Positions 26,926 through 35,261 of a stretch of DNA of 64,000 nt are shown here, in pieces. Below the pieces are notes generated by a model. It had not been told where the DNA came from and ran no database searches. It saw nothing but the letters and a program-made list of their open reading frames with translations. Made by a program: the position numbers and the translations under genes. The DNA is from Aeromicrobium chenweiae. GTDB lineage: Bacteria; Actinomycetota; Actinomycetes; Propionibacteriales; Nocardioidaceae. The stretch lies in contig NZ_CP026952.1 of the NCBI RefSeq assembly GCF_003065605.1, positions 744,001-808,000 of the forward strand. Reading direction: 5' to 3'. Each line of letters starts with the position of its first letter. Position 1 is the first letter of the stretch.

Positions 26926-27576
26926 ATGGCCGAGATCAAGATCGCCGCCGAGACCCGCACCGAGTTCGGCAAGGGTGCCGCTCGCCGCATCCGTCGCGCC
27001 GACAAGGTGCCCGCCGTCCTCTACGGACACGGCTCCGACCCCGTGCACGTCGCCCTCCCGGGCCACCAGCTCATGCTCGCCCTCAAGAACGCGAACGCGC
27101 TGCTGACGATCGACCTCGGCTCCGAGCAGCACCTCGCGATCCCCAAGCAGGTCCAGCGTGACCCGCTGAAGGGCTTCATCGAGCACGCCGACCTCCTCAT
27201 CGTCCGCAAGGGCGAGAAGGTCACCGTCGACGTCCGCATCGTCCCCGTCGGCGAAGCGGTCAGCGGCAACCTGGTCGTGCTGGAGAACGCGTCGATCACG
27301 GTCGAGGCCGAGGCGACCCACATCCCCGAGTCCTTCGAGATCTCGATCGAGGGCCTCGCGGGCGGCGACCAGATCCTCGCCAAGGATATCGAGCTGCCCG
27401 AGGGCTCGTCCCTCGCGGTCGACGAGGACCTCCTCATCGTCAACGTCACCGCAGCGCCCACCGAGGCCCAGCTGGAGTCCGAGCTCGCCGAGGCCGAGGC
27501 CGAGGCCGGCATCGAGCACGACGCGACGGACGCCGAAGAGGCCGCCGAGGCTGAGGCTCCCGCAGAGTCGGAGTGA
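26926..27576 (+). CDS. rplY: 50S ribosomal protein L25 (general stress protein Ctc form)
   Basis: 216 aa, the long two-domain form of L25: an N-terminal 5S-rRNA-binding domain (about 1-95, [25 protein letters not shown]) and a C-terminal TL5/CTC beta domain (about 100-185). It ends in an acidic Ala/Glu-rich tail. AGGAG precedes ATG 26926. The stop overlaps pth (GTGA), the usual gene pair. Confidence 0.96.
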   Translation: MAEIKIAAETRTEFGKGAARRIRRADKVPAVLYGHGSDPVHVALPGHQLMLALKNANALLTIDLGSEQHLAIPKQVQRDPLKGFIEHADLLIVRKGEKVTVDVRIVPVGEAVSGNLVVLENASITVEAEATHIPESFEISIEGLAGGDQILAKDIELPEGSSLAVDEDLLIVNVTAAPTEAQLESELAEAEAEAGIEHDATDAEEAAEAEAPAESE

Positions 27577-28139
27577 CCTGGCTGGTCGTCGGGCTCGGCA
27601 ACCCGGGCCCGACGTACGCCGCCACGCGGCACAACATCGGCTACATGGTGGCCGACGTGCTGGCCGCCCGCATGGGCGGGACCTTCAAGAAGCACAAGTC
27701 CGGTCGCGCTGACGTGGTCGAGGGGCGGCTCGCCGGTGAGCGGGTCGTCCTCGGCCGTGCGCGCTCGTACATGAACGAGAGCGGCGGGGCGGTGTCGACG
27801 CTCGCGAAGTTCTACGACGTCGACGCCGATCACGTGATCGCGATCCACGACGAGCTGGACATCGACTTCGGCATGTTGCGGGTCAAGCACGGTGGGGGCG
27901 ACAACGGCCACAACGGGCTGAAGTCGATCCGCCAGTCGCTGGGCACGGGTGACTTCTACCGGGTCCGTGTCGGCATCGGCCGACCGCCCGGGCGCCAGGA
28001 CGTGCACGACTTCGTCCTCAAGCCGTACTCCTCGACCGAGCGCAAGGACCTGCCGACGTACATCGAGGAGGCCGCCGACGCCGTCGAGAGCCTCATGACC
28101 GTCGGGCTGGACCGGACCCAGAGCGCGTTCAACCGCTGA
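27573..28139 (+). CDS. pth: Peptidyl-tRNA hydrolase
   Basis: 188 aa enzyme that releases peptides from prematurely dissociated peptidyl-tRNA. Signature motifs: [20 protein letters not shown] with the catalytic His, SYMNESG, and HDELDIDFG followed by [18 protein letters not shown] 27573 overlaps the rplY stop. This is the last housekeeping gene before the polysaccharide cluster. Confidence 0.96.
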   Translation: MTWLVVGLGNPGPTYAATRHNIGYMVADVLAARMGGTFKKHKSGRADVVEGRLAGERVVLGRARSYMNESGGAVSTLAKFYDVDADHVIAIHDELDIDFGMLRVKHGGGDNGHNGLKSIRQSLGTGDFYRVRVGIGRPPGRQDVHDFVLKPYSSTERKDLPTYIEEAADAVESLMTVGLDRTQSAFNR

Positions 28140-28231
28140 CCTGTCGGCCCTCACCGGGGTTTGCGGATATTTGACGACCCCGCGCGAGGCTGTCCCTGAA
28201 AGCATCGGGGCTCTTGCTGTGGGGTGGATCT

Positions 28232-29659
28232 GTGACGGCAGTCGAACTCGGCGCGGAGCCCTCGGGCGTTCGCACCAGGACCGTGGACCGGACGTTCTCG
28301 AGCGCTGCCGGGAGCGTCCGGAGCGCATCGCGACGGTGGGTGCGAGCGCGGGTACAGCCGTACGCCGCCGCGTGCCTCGTCGCCGCAGGGGTCGCGGCCG
28401 GCCTCACCCCGGTCGCCGGGCCGGTCGTCTGGGCAGCCGTCGGGGTCGTCGCCCTGGTGCTGGCCCTCGACCTCACGACGGTGCGACCGCGCCAGCGGGC
28501 GTACATCTTCGCCCCGGTCAGGCGGCTGGGCCTGGTCGCGGGGTCGGCACTGCTCGTCGCCTCCTCCTTCGCCTGGCTGACGCCCGGGCAGACGCGGGCC
28601 GAGCTGGTCACCGTCGTCGCGGCAGGTGGTGCCTTCCTCATCGGCGCCAGGGTCTCCGGTGCGCCCGGCGGTCCGCGGCGGGTGCTGCTCGTCGGCGGCC
28701 GGGTCGGTGCCGCCCAGCTCATCACGCAGTGGTCGTCGTGCCAGGACGTCCTCGTGGCCGGGGTCTGCCTCCCCGAGCACGTGGGAGACGACGCGGACCC
28801 CATCGTCGACGTCCCCGTGGTGGGCTCGCTCGACGACGTGGTCGCGGCCGCGACCGGGCTGGACGTGGACGAGGTGGTTGTCGTCCCGGGTGCCCTGCTC
28901 ACCGCGTACGACGTCCGCCGGCTGAGCTGGTCGCTGGAGCGGACCGCCGTCGAGCTGTCGGTGGCGGCGGAGATGGGCGGGATCTCGCCGCGACGCATCG
29001 TCCCGCAGGTGCTGGGTCGGCGCGTCATGCTGTCGGTGCGGCCCGGTGGCCGGTCCCGGCCGGGACGCTGGGGCAAGGGACTGCTCGACCGGGCCGGGGC
29101 CGCGATCCTGCTCGTGATGCTGTCGCCCGTCCTCGCGGCACTGGCGATCATGGTCCGGCGGGACTCCCCAGGACCGGCCCTGTTCCGGCAGACCCGCGTC
29201 GGCCTCGACGGAGCCCTGTTCCAGGTCCTGAAGTTCCGCACCATGGTCGTCGACGCCGAGTCCATGCTTCCCGCGCTCCAGACGGCGAACGAAGCGGCGG
29301 GCCCGCTGTTCAAGATGGCCGCAGACCCGCGGACCACCCGGATCGGCAGATTCCTGCGCCGCAGCTCGCTCGACGAGCTGCCGCAGCTCGTCAACGTGGT
29401 GAAGGGACAGATGTCGCTGGTCGGTCCCCGCCCCAGCCTTCCGGTGGAGACCATGGCGTACGACGAGTGGATCCACCGGCGCCTGAGCGCCAAGCCGGGC
29501 ATGACGGGGGCGTGGCAGGTGGGCGGACGCTCGAACCTGAGCTGGTCGGACTCGGTCCGGCTGGACATCGACTACGTCGACAACTCCACCCTGCGGGACG
29601 ACCTGTGGATCGCGATGCGGACGGCGCGGGTCGTCATCACGCGCGACGGCGCGGTGTGA
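28232..29659 (+). CDS. Polyprenyl-phosphate sugar-1-phosphate transferase (WbaP/WcaJ-type)
   Basis: 475 aa, first enzyme of polymer assembly: it moves a sugar-1-phosphate from a UDP-sugar to the polyprenyl-phosphate carrier. Four N-terminal helices (about 45-160) and a cytosolic nucleotide-binding-like domain precede the C-terminal catalytic domain. That domain has the SPGPALFRQTRVG and FQVLKFRTM motifs and DELPQLVNVVKGQMSLVGPRP. GTG 28232 follows GGTGGAT and is preferred to more upstream codons. A TTGACG element lies about 60 bp upstream. It overlaps the next gene by 4 bp. The sugar is not determinable. Confidence 0.93.
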   Translation: MTAVELGAEPSGVRTRTVDRTFSSAAGSVRSASRRWVRARVQPYAAACLVAAGVAAGLTPVAGPVVWAAVGVVALVLALDLTTVRPRQRAYIFAPVRRLGLVAGSALLVASSFAWLTPGQTRAELVTVVAAGGAFLIGARVSGAPGGPRRVLLVGGRVGAAQLITQWSSCQDVLVAGVCLPEHVGDDADPIVDVPVVGSLDDVVAAATGLDVDEVVVVPGALLTAYDVRRLSWSLERTAVELSVAAEMGGISPRRIVPQVLGRRVMLSVRPGGRSRPGRWGKGLLDRAGAAILLVMLSPVLAALAIMVRRDSPGPALFRQTRVGLDGALFQVLKFRTMVVDAESMLPALQTANEAAGPLFKMAADPRTTRIGRFLRRSSLDELPQLVNVVKGQMSLVGPRPSLPVETMAYDEWIHRRLSAKPGMTGAWQVGGRSNLSWSDSVRLDIDYVDNSTLRDDLWIAMRTARVVITRDGAV

Positions 29660-30246
29660 GCCTCGCGGGAGCCCAGCGGCTCACCTTCGGCGCCGTGCTC
29701 ACCCTCTTCGGGGTCGCGCTGGTGCTGATGGTCCTCCGCGGCGGCGAGGCAAGCGACGTCCTGCCGGTGCGTGCAGCCGCCGCGCCGGCCGCCGGCTCGC
29801 ACACCGGCGCCGGCCCGACCGGGGACGAGGACGCGTCGGAGGTCATCAGCGAGGCCGAGCGGCCCGCGGACGAGGGTTCGAGGACGACGGCATCGGGCAG
29901 CGAGGGGATACCCCGGCGCGCCCTGCGGGAGCCGGTGAAGGGACCGCTGAAGGCCCTCCCCGTGCTGCCGACCTCGTCGGTGAAGTCGAGGGAGGTGTCC
30001 TCGGGATCCGACGTCCGGCAGGTCTCGCTGGTGGCGACCGACGGGCGCTCACCCGCCCGGGTCCTGGCGGCGTACCGCCGGATCCTCGGGGCGTACGGAT
30101 TCGTCGAGTCCAGCGTTCCCGCGGTCGGCGGCTCGACGGCATCGGCGTTCGCGCGAGGCCGCGAGCACCTGACCGTGACGGCCAGCGCGACCGGTCGGCG
30201 CACGACGTACTCGGTGTTCGGCGGCCTCCGCGCCGGCTCGAGCTGA
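29656..30246 (+). CDS. Hypothetical membrane-anchored protein
   Basis: 196 aa. One N-terminal hydrophobic segment (about 10-27) is followed by an Ala/Gly/Glu-rich, low-complexity region (about 35-125). A small C-terminal domain (about 125-190) has a Tyr-rich repeat-like pattern (RVLAAYRRILGAYGF). No family is recognised. GTG 29656 overlaps the transferase stop, so both are translated together; it may be a surface or assembly factor for the polymer. Confidence 0.7.
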   Translation: MSLAGAQRLTFGAVLTLFGVALVLMVLRGGEASDVLPVRAAAAPAAGSHTGAGPTGDEDASEVISEAERPADEGSRTTASGSEGIPRRALREPVKGPLKALPVLPTSSVKSREVSSGSDVRQVSLVATDGRSPARVLAAYRRILGAYGFVESSVPAVGGSTASAFARGREHLTVTASATGRRTTYSVFGGLRAGSS

Positions 30247-30272
30247 GCCGGCCGGCACTCGGAAGGGGGCGC

Positions 30273-31520
30273 ATGTACATCTCGGTCAACGACCGTCCGC
30301 GGGGCACCGCGAGCGCGTCGCGGGGCCCGAAGCCCAAGGTGGCACCTGTCGTGGTGTCCCTCGGACTCGTCAGCCTGCTGACGGACATCTCGTCGGAGTC
30401 GGTCGCGGCGATCCTGCCGCTCTACCTGACCACCGTGCTCGGTCTCTCGCCCGTGGCGTACGGATTCCTCGACGGCCTCTACCAGGGGGCCAGCGCGCTG
30501 GTGCGCATCGCGAGCGGGTGGGCGGCGGACCGCGGCGGGCACCCGAAGTGGGTCGCGTTCCTCGGCTACGGGCTGTCGGCGGTGTCGAGGGTCGGCCTGC
30601 TGGTCGCGAGCGGGTTCGCCGCCGTCACCGCCGTGGTCGCGGTCGACCGTGTCGGCAAGGGCATCCGCACCGCCCCCCGAGACGCGATGATCGCGGCGTC
30701 GACCCCACCGTCGCACCTCGGACGAGCGTTCGCGGTGCACCGCACGCTCGACACGATCGGTGCCGTCGCCGGGCCGTTCATCGCGTTCGCGATCCTGTGG
30801 GCGGTCCCGGACGGCTACACGACGGTCATGATCGTCTCGCTCGCCTTCGCGTTGGTCGGGCTCGCGCTGCTGGGCCTGCTGGTCCCCGACCAGCGACTGG
30901 TGCCTCGCCCCCTGACGGACCGCGCCGGGACCACGTTCCGCTGGCGGCAGGTCTGCGACCCGCGGATGAGGAAGCTGCTGGTGGCCGCCGGCGCGCTCGG
31001 GCTGCTCACCGTCGGCGACGGATTCGTCTACCTGGCGCTGCTCGACCGGGGCGATTTCGCCGCCACCTGGTTCGCGCTGCTCTACGTCGGCACCAACCTG
31101 GCGTACCTCGCCATGGCCGTGCCACTGGGGCGGGTCGCGGACCGGGTCGGCCGGACCCGGGTGCTGACCGCGGGACACCTGGCGCTGCTCATGACGTACG
31201 TGTGCGCGGCCCTGCCGCTGGGCGGCGTCGTGGTGGTCGTCGTGCCGCTGCTGCTGCTCGGGACGTTCTACGCCGCGACCGACGGGGTGCTGGCCGCGGT
31301 CGCGGGTCGCCTGGCCGCACCCGAGGTCCGGGCGAGCGGCATCGCGTGCGCCCAGACGGTCGTCGCCGTCGCCCGCCTCGTCGCGTCGACCGGCTTCGGT
31401 CTCCTGTGGTTCGCGATCGGTCCCCACGCGGCACTGCTCACGGTGGCCGGGCTGCTGCTGGTCGTGGTGGTCGTGACGTACGCGTGGATCAAGGACCTCG
31501 ACGCCCCGGCCCGCGCATGA
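30273..31520 (+). CDS. Major facilitator superfamily transporter
   Basis: 415 aa with about 12 membrane helices. Loop 2-3 contains the MFS motif GWAADRGGHPKW, and the characteristic DRVGKGIRTAPRDAMIA lies in loop 4-5, shared with a group of actinobacterial and archaeal exporters. ATG 30273 follows AAGGGGG. The substrate is unknown. Its position in the cluster suggests export of a precursor or an unrelated efflux role. Confidence 0.88.
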   Translation: MYISVNDRPRGTASASRGPKPKVAPVVVSLGLVSLLTDISSESVAAILPLYLTTVLGLSPVAYGFLDGLYQGASALVRIASGWAADRGGHPKWVAFLGYGLSAVSRVGLLVASGFAAVTAVVAVDRVGKGIRTAPRDAMIAASTPPSHLGRAFAVHRTLDTIGAVAGPFIAFAILWAVPDGYTTVMIVSLAFALVGLALLGLLVPDQRLVPRPLTDRAGTTFRWRQVCDPRMRKLLVAAGALGLLTVGDGFVYLALLDRGDFAATWFALLYVGTNLAYLAMAVPLGRVADRVGRTRVLTAGHLALLMTYVCAALPLGGVVVVVVPLLLLGTFYAATDGVLAAVAGRLAAPEVRASGIACAQTVVAVARLVASTGFGLLWFAIGPHAALLTVAGLLLVVVVVTYAWIKDLDAPARA

Positions 31521-31541
31521 CGCGGACCGGGAGCTGGCGGG

Positions 31542-33284
31542 TCAGCCCGCGGCGGCCTGCCGCGGGCTGACGTCCCTGACCTGCCGCAGCAGCCGGGCCT
31601 TCACCGCCGGGCGGAGCCGGTGCTCGAACGCATCACGCAGCGCCCGGTTGCGCATCTCGTAGCCGCAGAGCGTGACGCGCAGGACGCCCAGGTCGGCGAG
31701 CTCGTCCAGGCTGGTCTGGACGTCGTGGACGTGCGCCGGGCGATCCTGGTCCGCGTGGACGATGTCACGCAGTGCCTCGCCGGAGACCGGGCGGTCGAGG
31801 ATCGCCATCAGCTGGCACAGCTCGGTCTCCGCGACGGTCAGCTGCTCGAGCATCGTGCGGAAGTAGTCGCCGACCGGAAAGGCACCCGCGCACGCACCGG
31901 CGTCGTTGTAGAGGTCGACTCCGCTCATCGTGGAGATGATCCAGCCCGACGCGATCCACTCCCGCAGGATGGCGACGGCCCGCCCGGCCAGCCGCTCGCT
32001 CTGGTCGCGCAGCTCGGCCAGGAGGCGGGGGGTGGGCGGCGCCGACAACGACGCCGTGGCCAGCGCGACCAGGTCACCGTCCGTCAGCGCACCGACCTGT
32101 TGGCGGTGGACGGTGACCCGGCCACCGGCCAGCTGCGCCTGGAGGAGGTCGCCCGCCTCGTCCGAGGTGATGGCGACGATCACGCGAGGGACGTCCGCGT
32201 CGATCCCGGTGAGGAACGTCCTGAACAGCTCGACGTCGGGGACCGGGTCGTTGTCCGTGGGGCCCCACACCGTGATGTCGGACCGGCGGTCGCTGGCGAG
32301 CCGGGCGAGGCGCTGCGCGGCGCTCGTGCGGCGGCCGTCCTCGATCAGGTGCCGCAGGTGCGCGTGCTCGACCCGTGCGACCGCGGCGTCCAGGAGCGCC
32401 TCCCGCCCGGAGCCGTCCGCCCCGGTGAGGCAGACCACGTCACAGCCCTCCCCGGCGATCGCCGCCCGGATGTCGGCGGCGAGGGACGCGACCTGCGTGT
32501 CGCGACCGATGAACGGCCGGCGGGTCACGTCCGGAGGTGCCTCGGCGGAGAGCATCTGGATGTGGAGCGCCCTCGTCTGGGGCGACGGATCGGCGCCGAG
32601 CTCCTGCGAGAGGCAGACCCGCAGGTGCTCGAACGCGCGGAGGGCGAGCTCGATCTCGCCGAGCGCCGAGTGCGCCTGCATGAGCGTGCGGTGCGCCCGT
32701 TCGAAGCAGGGGTCCTCGGAGATCGCCAGGGTCGAGAAGTCGATCGCGTCGCGCATCCACTGCAGCTTCAGCGCCGACTCCCCGGCGTCGGCCAGGAGCG
32801 CCTGCCGGTTGAGCAGCAGCGAGTCACGTGTCTGCGTCGCCCAGAAGCTCTTGTCGTCGTACGCGCGGAACTCAGCGACGTACAGCGCCTCGGCCTCGCG
32901 GGCCAGCGAGACGACACGAGCATGGTCGCCGGCACGGAGCGCGGCACCGAGGTCGTGGGCTGCGCTCTGGAACGCGGTGACGTCGACCCAGGCGTTGCGC
33001 AGGACCAGGCCGCCGAGGTGGCGCTCGATGCACGGCTCATCGAGCACGTGGCGTACCCGCGACACCGCCGTGCGGAGGCTGGCACGCGCCTTGTCCTCCT
33101 CGACGTCGGGCCACAGCTTGTCGATGATGCTGTGCACGCTGACCGCCCGGTTGTTGTTGAGCGCGAGCAGCCGCAGGAGATCGGTCGTCTTGCCGGTGCT
33201 CCACTCGTCGGCCTCGACGACGGCGCCGTTCGACCTGCGGACGAACAGCCTGCCGAACATACGAATCTCGATGCGATCGTGCAT
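31542..33284 (-). CDS. SARP/BTAD-type transcriptional regulator with degenerate ATPase-like C-terminus
   Basis: 580 aa. Residues 1-90 form an OmpR-like winged helix (LRLLALNNNRAVSVHSIIDKLWPD, then RTAVSRVRHVL). The bacterial transcriptional activation domain spans about 95-245. The C-terminal half resembles an AAA/NTPase module, but its P-loop reads GADGSGREAL (288-297), with Arg294 in the position of the essential Lys. ATP use is therefore doubtful. ATG 33282-33284 has GGAGG 8 nt upstream. It is divergent from the PIG-L operon, and 11-bp-spaced direct repeats typical for this family lie in the gap. It is the best candidate regulator of the polysaccharide cluster. Confidence 0.88.
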   Translation of the reverse strand: MHDRIEIRMFGRLFVRRSNGAVVEADEWSTGKTTDLLRLLALNNNRAVSVHSIIDKLWPDVEEDKARASLRTAVSRVRHVLDEPCIERHLGGLVLRNAWVDVTAFQSAAHDLGAALRAGDHARVVSLAREAEALYVAEFRAYDDKSFWATQTRDSLLLNRQALLADAGESALKLQWMRDAIDFSTLAISEDPCFERAHRTLMQAHSALGEIELALRAFEHLRVCLSQELGADPSPQTRALHIQMLSAEAPPDVTRRPFIGRDTQVASLAADIRAAIAGEGCDVVCLTGADGSGREALLDAAVARVEHAHLRHLIEDGRRTSAAQRLARLASDRRSDITVWGPTDNDPVPDVELFRTFLTGIDADVPRVIVAITSDEAGDLLQAQLAGGRVTVHRQQVGALTDGDLVALATASLSAPPTPRLLAELRDQSERLAGRAVAILREWIASGWIISTMSGVDLYNDAGACAGAFPVGDYFRTMLEQLTVAETELCQLMAILDRPVSGEALRDIVHADQDRPAHVHDVQTSLDELADLGVLRVTLCGYEMRNRALRDAFEHRLRPAVKARLLRQVRDVSPRQAAAG

Positions 33285-33489
33285 GGGGTGGACCTCCGGC
33301 CTCGGTGCCCGGGGCCGGGTCTCACATCGTCTCGTCGGCGGGAGTGAGCTCCTGCTGGTGTCAGCCCTGAGCGTGTTGCGGTAGTTGAGATTTCTCCACA
33401 GTACGACCAGATTTCCGGGCGTATCGGGAAACCGGGATTTAGCCGAGAATGTGACCAAATGCCCGGGCTACCAGGGCAAACGTCCTCAT

Positions 33490-33521
33490 TTGACGCTCGC
33501 TTGACGTCCTCGCGGCATCAT
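33490..33521 (+). promoter_or_regulatory. SARP-type direct-repeat promoter upstream of the PIG-L operon
   Basis: TTGACGC (33490) and TTGACGT (33501) are direct repeats exactly 11 bp apart. A -10-like CATCAT (33516-33521) begins 8 bp after the second repeat. This is the geometry of promoters activated by SARP proteins, and the adjacent divergent gene encodes one. A similar arrangement occurs at 61428-61458. Confidence 0.5.
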
Positions 33522-33568
33522 GGTCGGCACGGGAGCAACACACGTCGAGACCGACACGAGGAGCTTCC

Positions 33569-33616
33569 GTGAGCGAGGCAGTCATCGCCCCGAGGGTGTC
33601 GCTTCGCCACGGGTAG
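33569..33616 (+). CDS. Possible 15-aa leader peptide
   Basis: GTG 33569 is preceded by GAGGAG at a 5-nt spacing, the best ribosome site in the interval. It encodes MSEAVIAPRVSLRHG and a TAG stop. A strong hairpin begins 7 nt after the stop. The arrangement resembles translational or transcriptional attenuation; the peptide shows no run of one amino acid that would reveal the signal. Confidence 0.35.
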   Translation: MSEAVIAPRVSLRHG

Positions 33617-33622
33617 AGGGAG

Positions 33623-33651
33623 GCTGCGCGGTACCCCTGGTTCCGCGCAGC
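33623..33651 (+). terminator. Hairpin in the PIG-L operon leader (attenuator-like)
   Basis: Perfect 9-bp arms GCTGCGCGG / CCGCGCAGC with an 11-nt loop in which GGTACC and GGTTCC can almost pair. It has no T-run. It lies between the mini-ORF and the PIG-L gene. Confidence 0.4.
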
Positions 33652-33857
33652 TTCCTGCCCGCCCGCCTCGTCCGGGGGCCTCGAGACGGCCTCGAACAGG
33701 GGCGTTCTCAGGGGCCGTCGGCTTTGACGGAAATTTTCTCGGACCGTGCAGTAATGATGCCGATCCACCTTGGGGCTTGACACCGGATCCGTGCACGTGA
33801 GGGACGTGGCACGGACTGATCCGACCTGGCTCCGCCGTGCACATCCAGGGAGTCAGC

Positions 33858-34580
33858 ATGATCGATCAAGGAACGGGCGCGCCTCGCTCGCCCCGCCGGG
33901 CCACCAGGCTCGTCGTCGCACCACACGTCGGGGACGAGACGCTCGGTTGCGGGGGAGTCCTGGCCAAGCACGGGGAGGACGCCGTCGTCGTCATCCTCGC
34001 CGAGCCGGACGAGCGTCGCCGGGAGCAGCTCGCCGCCGCCCAGCAGGAGCTCGGGCGACCGCCGGCGACCGTGCTCGGCGTCTCCCGCCGGCACCTGGGC
34101 GAGGACATGGACCTGCTCGTGGGCATGCTCGCGGACCTGCTCGCGATGGTGCAGCCCTCGATCCTGTACCTGCCGTTCCCCTCGAACCATCACGACCGGG
34201 CCGTCGCCTACGAGACGGGCATGCGTGCGGTCCGTGCCCCGTACGGGCACGGGGCGCGTCACCCCGTCACCGTCCTGGCGTACGACGTGGGAGCGGTCGA
34301 GGTCTCCGAGTACGCCGACGACGTCCGGTGGAACGTCCGCGAGACGCTGGACGAGCTGGACGTCGAGCGCAAGACCGCTGCCGCGACGGCGTACGGCTCA
34401 CCGTTGGCCGGCGGCCTGCGGAGGAACGCCCGTCTCGTGGGGGAGGCCGGGAACGTGGACTGGGCCGAGCAGTTCGCCGTCGTGCGCATGTCCCCCGGGC
34501 ACCGGGCGACGTACCGGGACGAGACCGGGGCCGCCCGTCGACATGTTCGCTCGGGCGTCGTCGTGGGGGGCCGGCGATGA
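33858..34580 (+). CDS. PIG-L/LmbE-family deacetylase-like protein, probably inactive
   Basis: 240 aa. PIG-L enzymes are zinc deacetylases of GlcNAc-type sugars with an HPDDE motif. Here the motif is H23-V-G-D26-E27: His and the metal Asp remain, but the Asp that serves as general base is Gly25. The second metal motif, usually HxDH, reads N-H-H-D-R (110-114), lacking the last His. Both losses suggest a non-catalytic or altered protein. ATG 33858 follows AGGGAG. It overlaps the WbqC-like gene by 4 bp, so they are co-translated. It may bind a sugar or act as a partner. Confidence 0.8.
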   Translation: MIDQGTGAPRSPRRATRLVVAPHVGDETLGCGGVLAKHGEDAVVVILAEPDERRREQLAAAQQELGRPPATVLGVSRRHLGEDMDLLVGMLADLLAMVQPSILYLPFPSNHHDRAVAYETGMRAVRAPYGHGARHPVTVLAYDVGAVEVSEYADDVRWNVRETLDELDVERKTAAATAYGSPLAGGLRRNARLVGEAGNVDWAEQFAVVRMSPGHRATYRDETGAARRHVRSGVVVGGRR

Positions 34581-35251
34581 TCGTCGCGGGGCACCAGGCA
34601 GATCTGCTGCCGTCGTCGGGATTCTGGTACAAGATGGCGAAGGCCGACCTGTTCGACCTGAGGATCTTCGACCAGATCCACCCGCGCGGGTCCCAGCGCC
34701 GGGTCATGATGCGCGGGCGGTGGGCCTCGATCCCGATCATCGCCGGGCCGGTCGGATCGCTGATCTCCGAGGCCCGGATCATCCCGAGCGAGACCCGGGA
34801 GGCGCTCAGCGCCGTGGTCACCGAGCGCTACAGCGACGCCAAGCACTGGCCGCGCCACGGCCCGGCCGTCCTGGCCATGATCGACGACATCCACACCGAG
34901 CACCTGTGGCAGCTCAACCTGCAGCTCATCCTCGGGATCCGCGAGCTGCTCGACATCGGGACGCCGGTGTCCATCGCGCGCCCGCCGACCGGCAGGGGAG
35001 CGGCGGGGCTGGTCTCGGTCATGCGGCAGTACCACGCGACGAGCTACCTGTCCGGGACCGAGGGCCGTGCATACGTCGACGACGACGAGACCTACCAGGA
35101 GGACGGCCTGGAGATCACCTGGTCGGCGCACCGGCCGGTGACCGGGGACTCGATCCTCTCGGTGCTGATGGACTACGACGACCCGATGGCCGTCGTGATG
35201 GCCGAGGAGCCGCACGCCGGCAGGCGACCGCGGCGGGACGTCTCGGCATGA
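34577..35251 (+). CDS. WbqC-family protein
   Basis: 224 aa. The N-terminal AGHQADLLPSSGFWYKMAKAD and later family elements match WbqC-like proteins, found in many O-antigen and capsule clusters. Their biochemical role is not established; links to amino-sugar modification have been proposed from context. No signal peptide. ATG 34577 overlaps the PIG-L stop. Confidence 0.8.
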   Translation: MIVAGHQADLLPSSGFWYKMAKADLFDLRIFDQIHPRGSQRRVMMRGRWASIPIIAGPVGSLISEARIIPSETREALSAVVTERYSDAKHWPRHGPAVLAMIDDIHTEHLWQLNLQLILGIRELLDIGTPVSIARPPTGRGAAGLVSVMRQYHATSYLSGTEGRAYVDDDETYQEDGLEITWSAHRPVTGDSILSVLMDYDDPMAVVMAEEPHAGRRPRRDVSA

Positions 35252-35261
35252 GGCGCCGGCC

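Larger units (their letters stand above)
33285..33857. other. 573-bp non-coding interval: regulator promoter, SARP-type sites and long leader
   Basis: This is the longest gene-free stretch of the window. Its left part (about 33370-33500) is markedly less GC-rich than the surroundings, as expected for promoters. It contains direct repeats at 33490-33507, a possible mini-ORF at 33569-33616, a strong hairpin at 33623-33651, and a weak CCGTC/GACGG hairpin followed by AAATTTTC at 33715-33740. Longer reading frames across it lack ribosome sites and coding character. Confidence 0.7.

Noticed and set aside
28161..28176. Another SARP-type direct repeat before the first transferase gene
   Set aside because: TTGCGG and TTGACG are 10 bp, not 11 bp, apart and no -10 box is at the expected distance.
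33439..33859. Protein-coding gene in the regulator/PIG-L gap
   Set aside because: Frames there have no good ribosome site, poor third-position GC pattern and overlap promoter-like, AT-richer DNA. Only the 15-codon frame has a convincing ribosome site.
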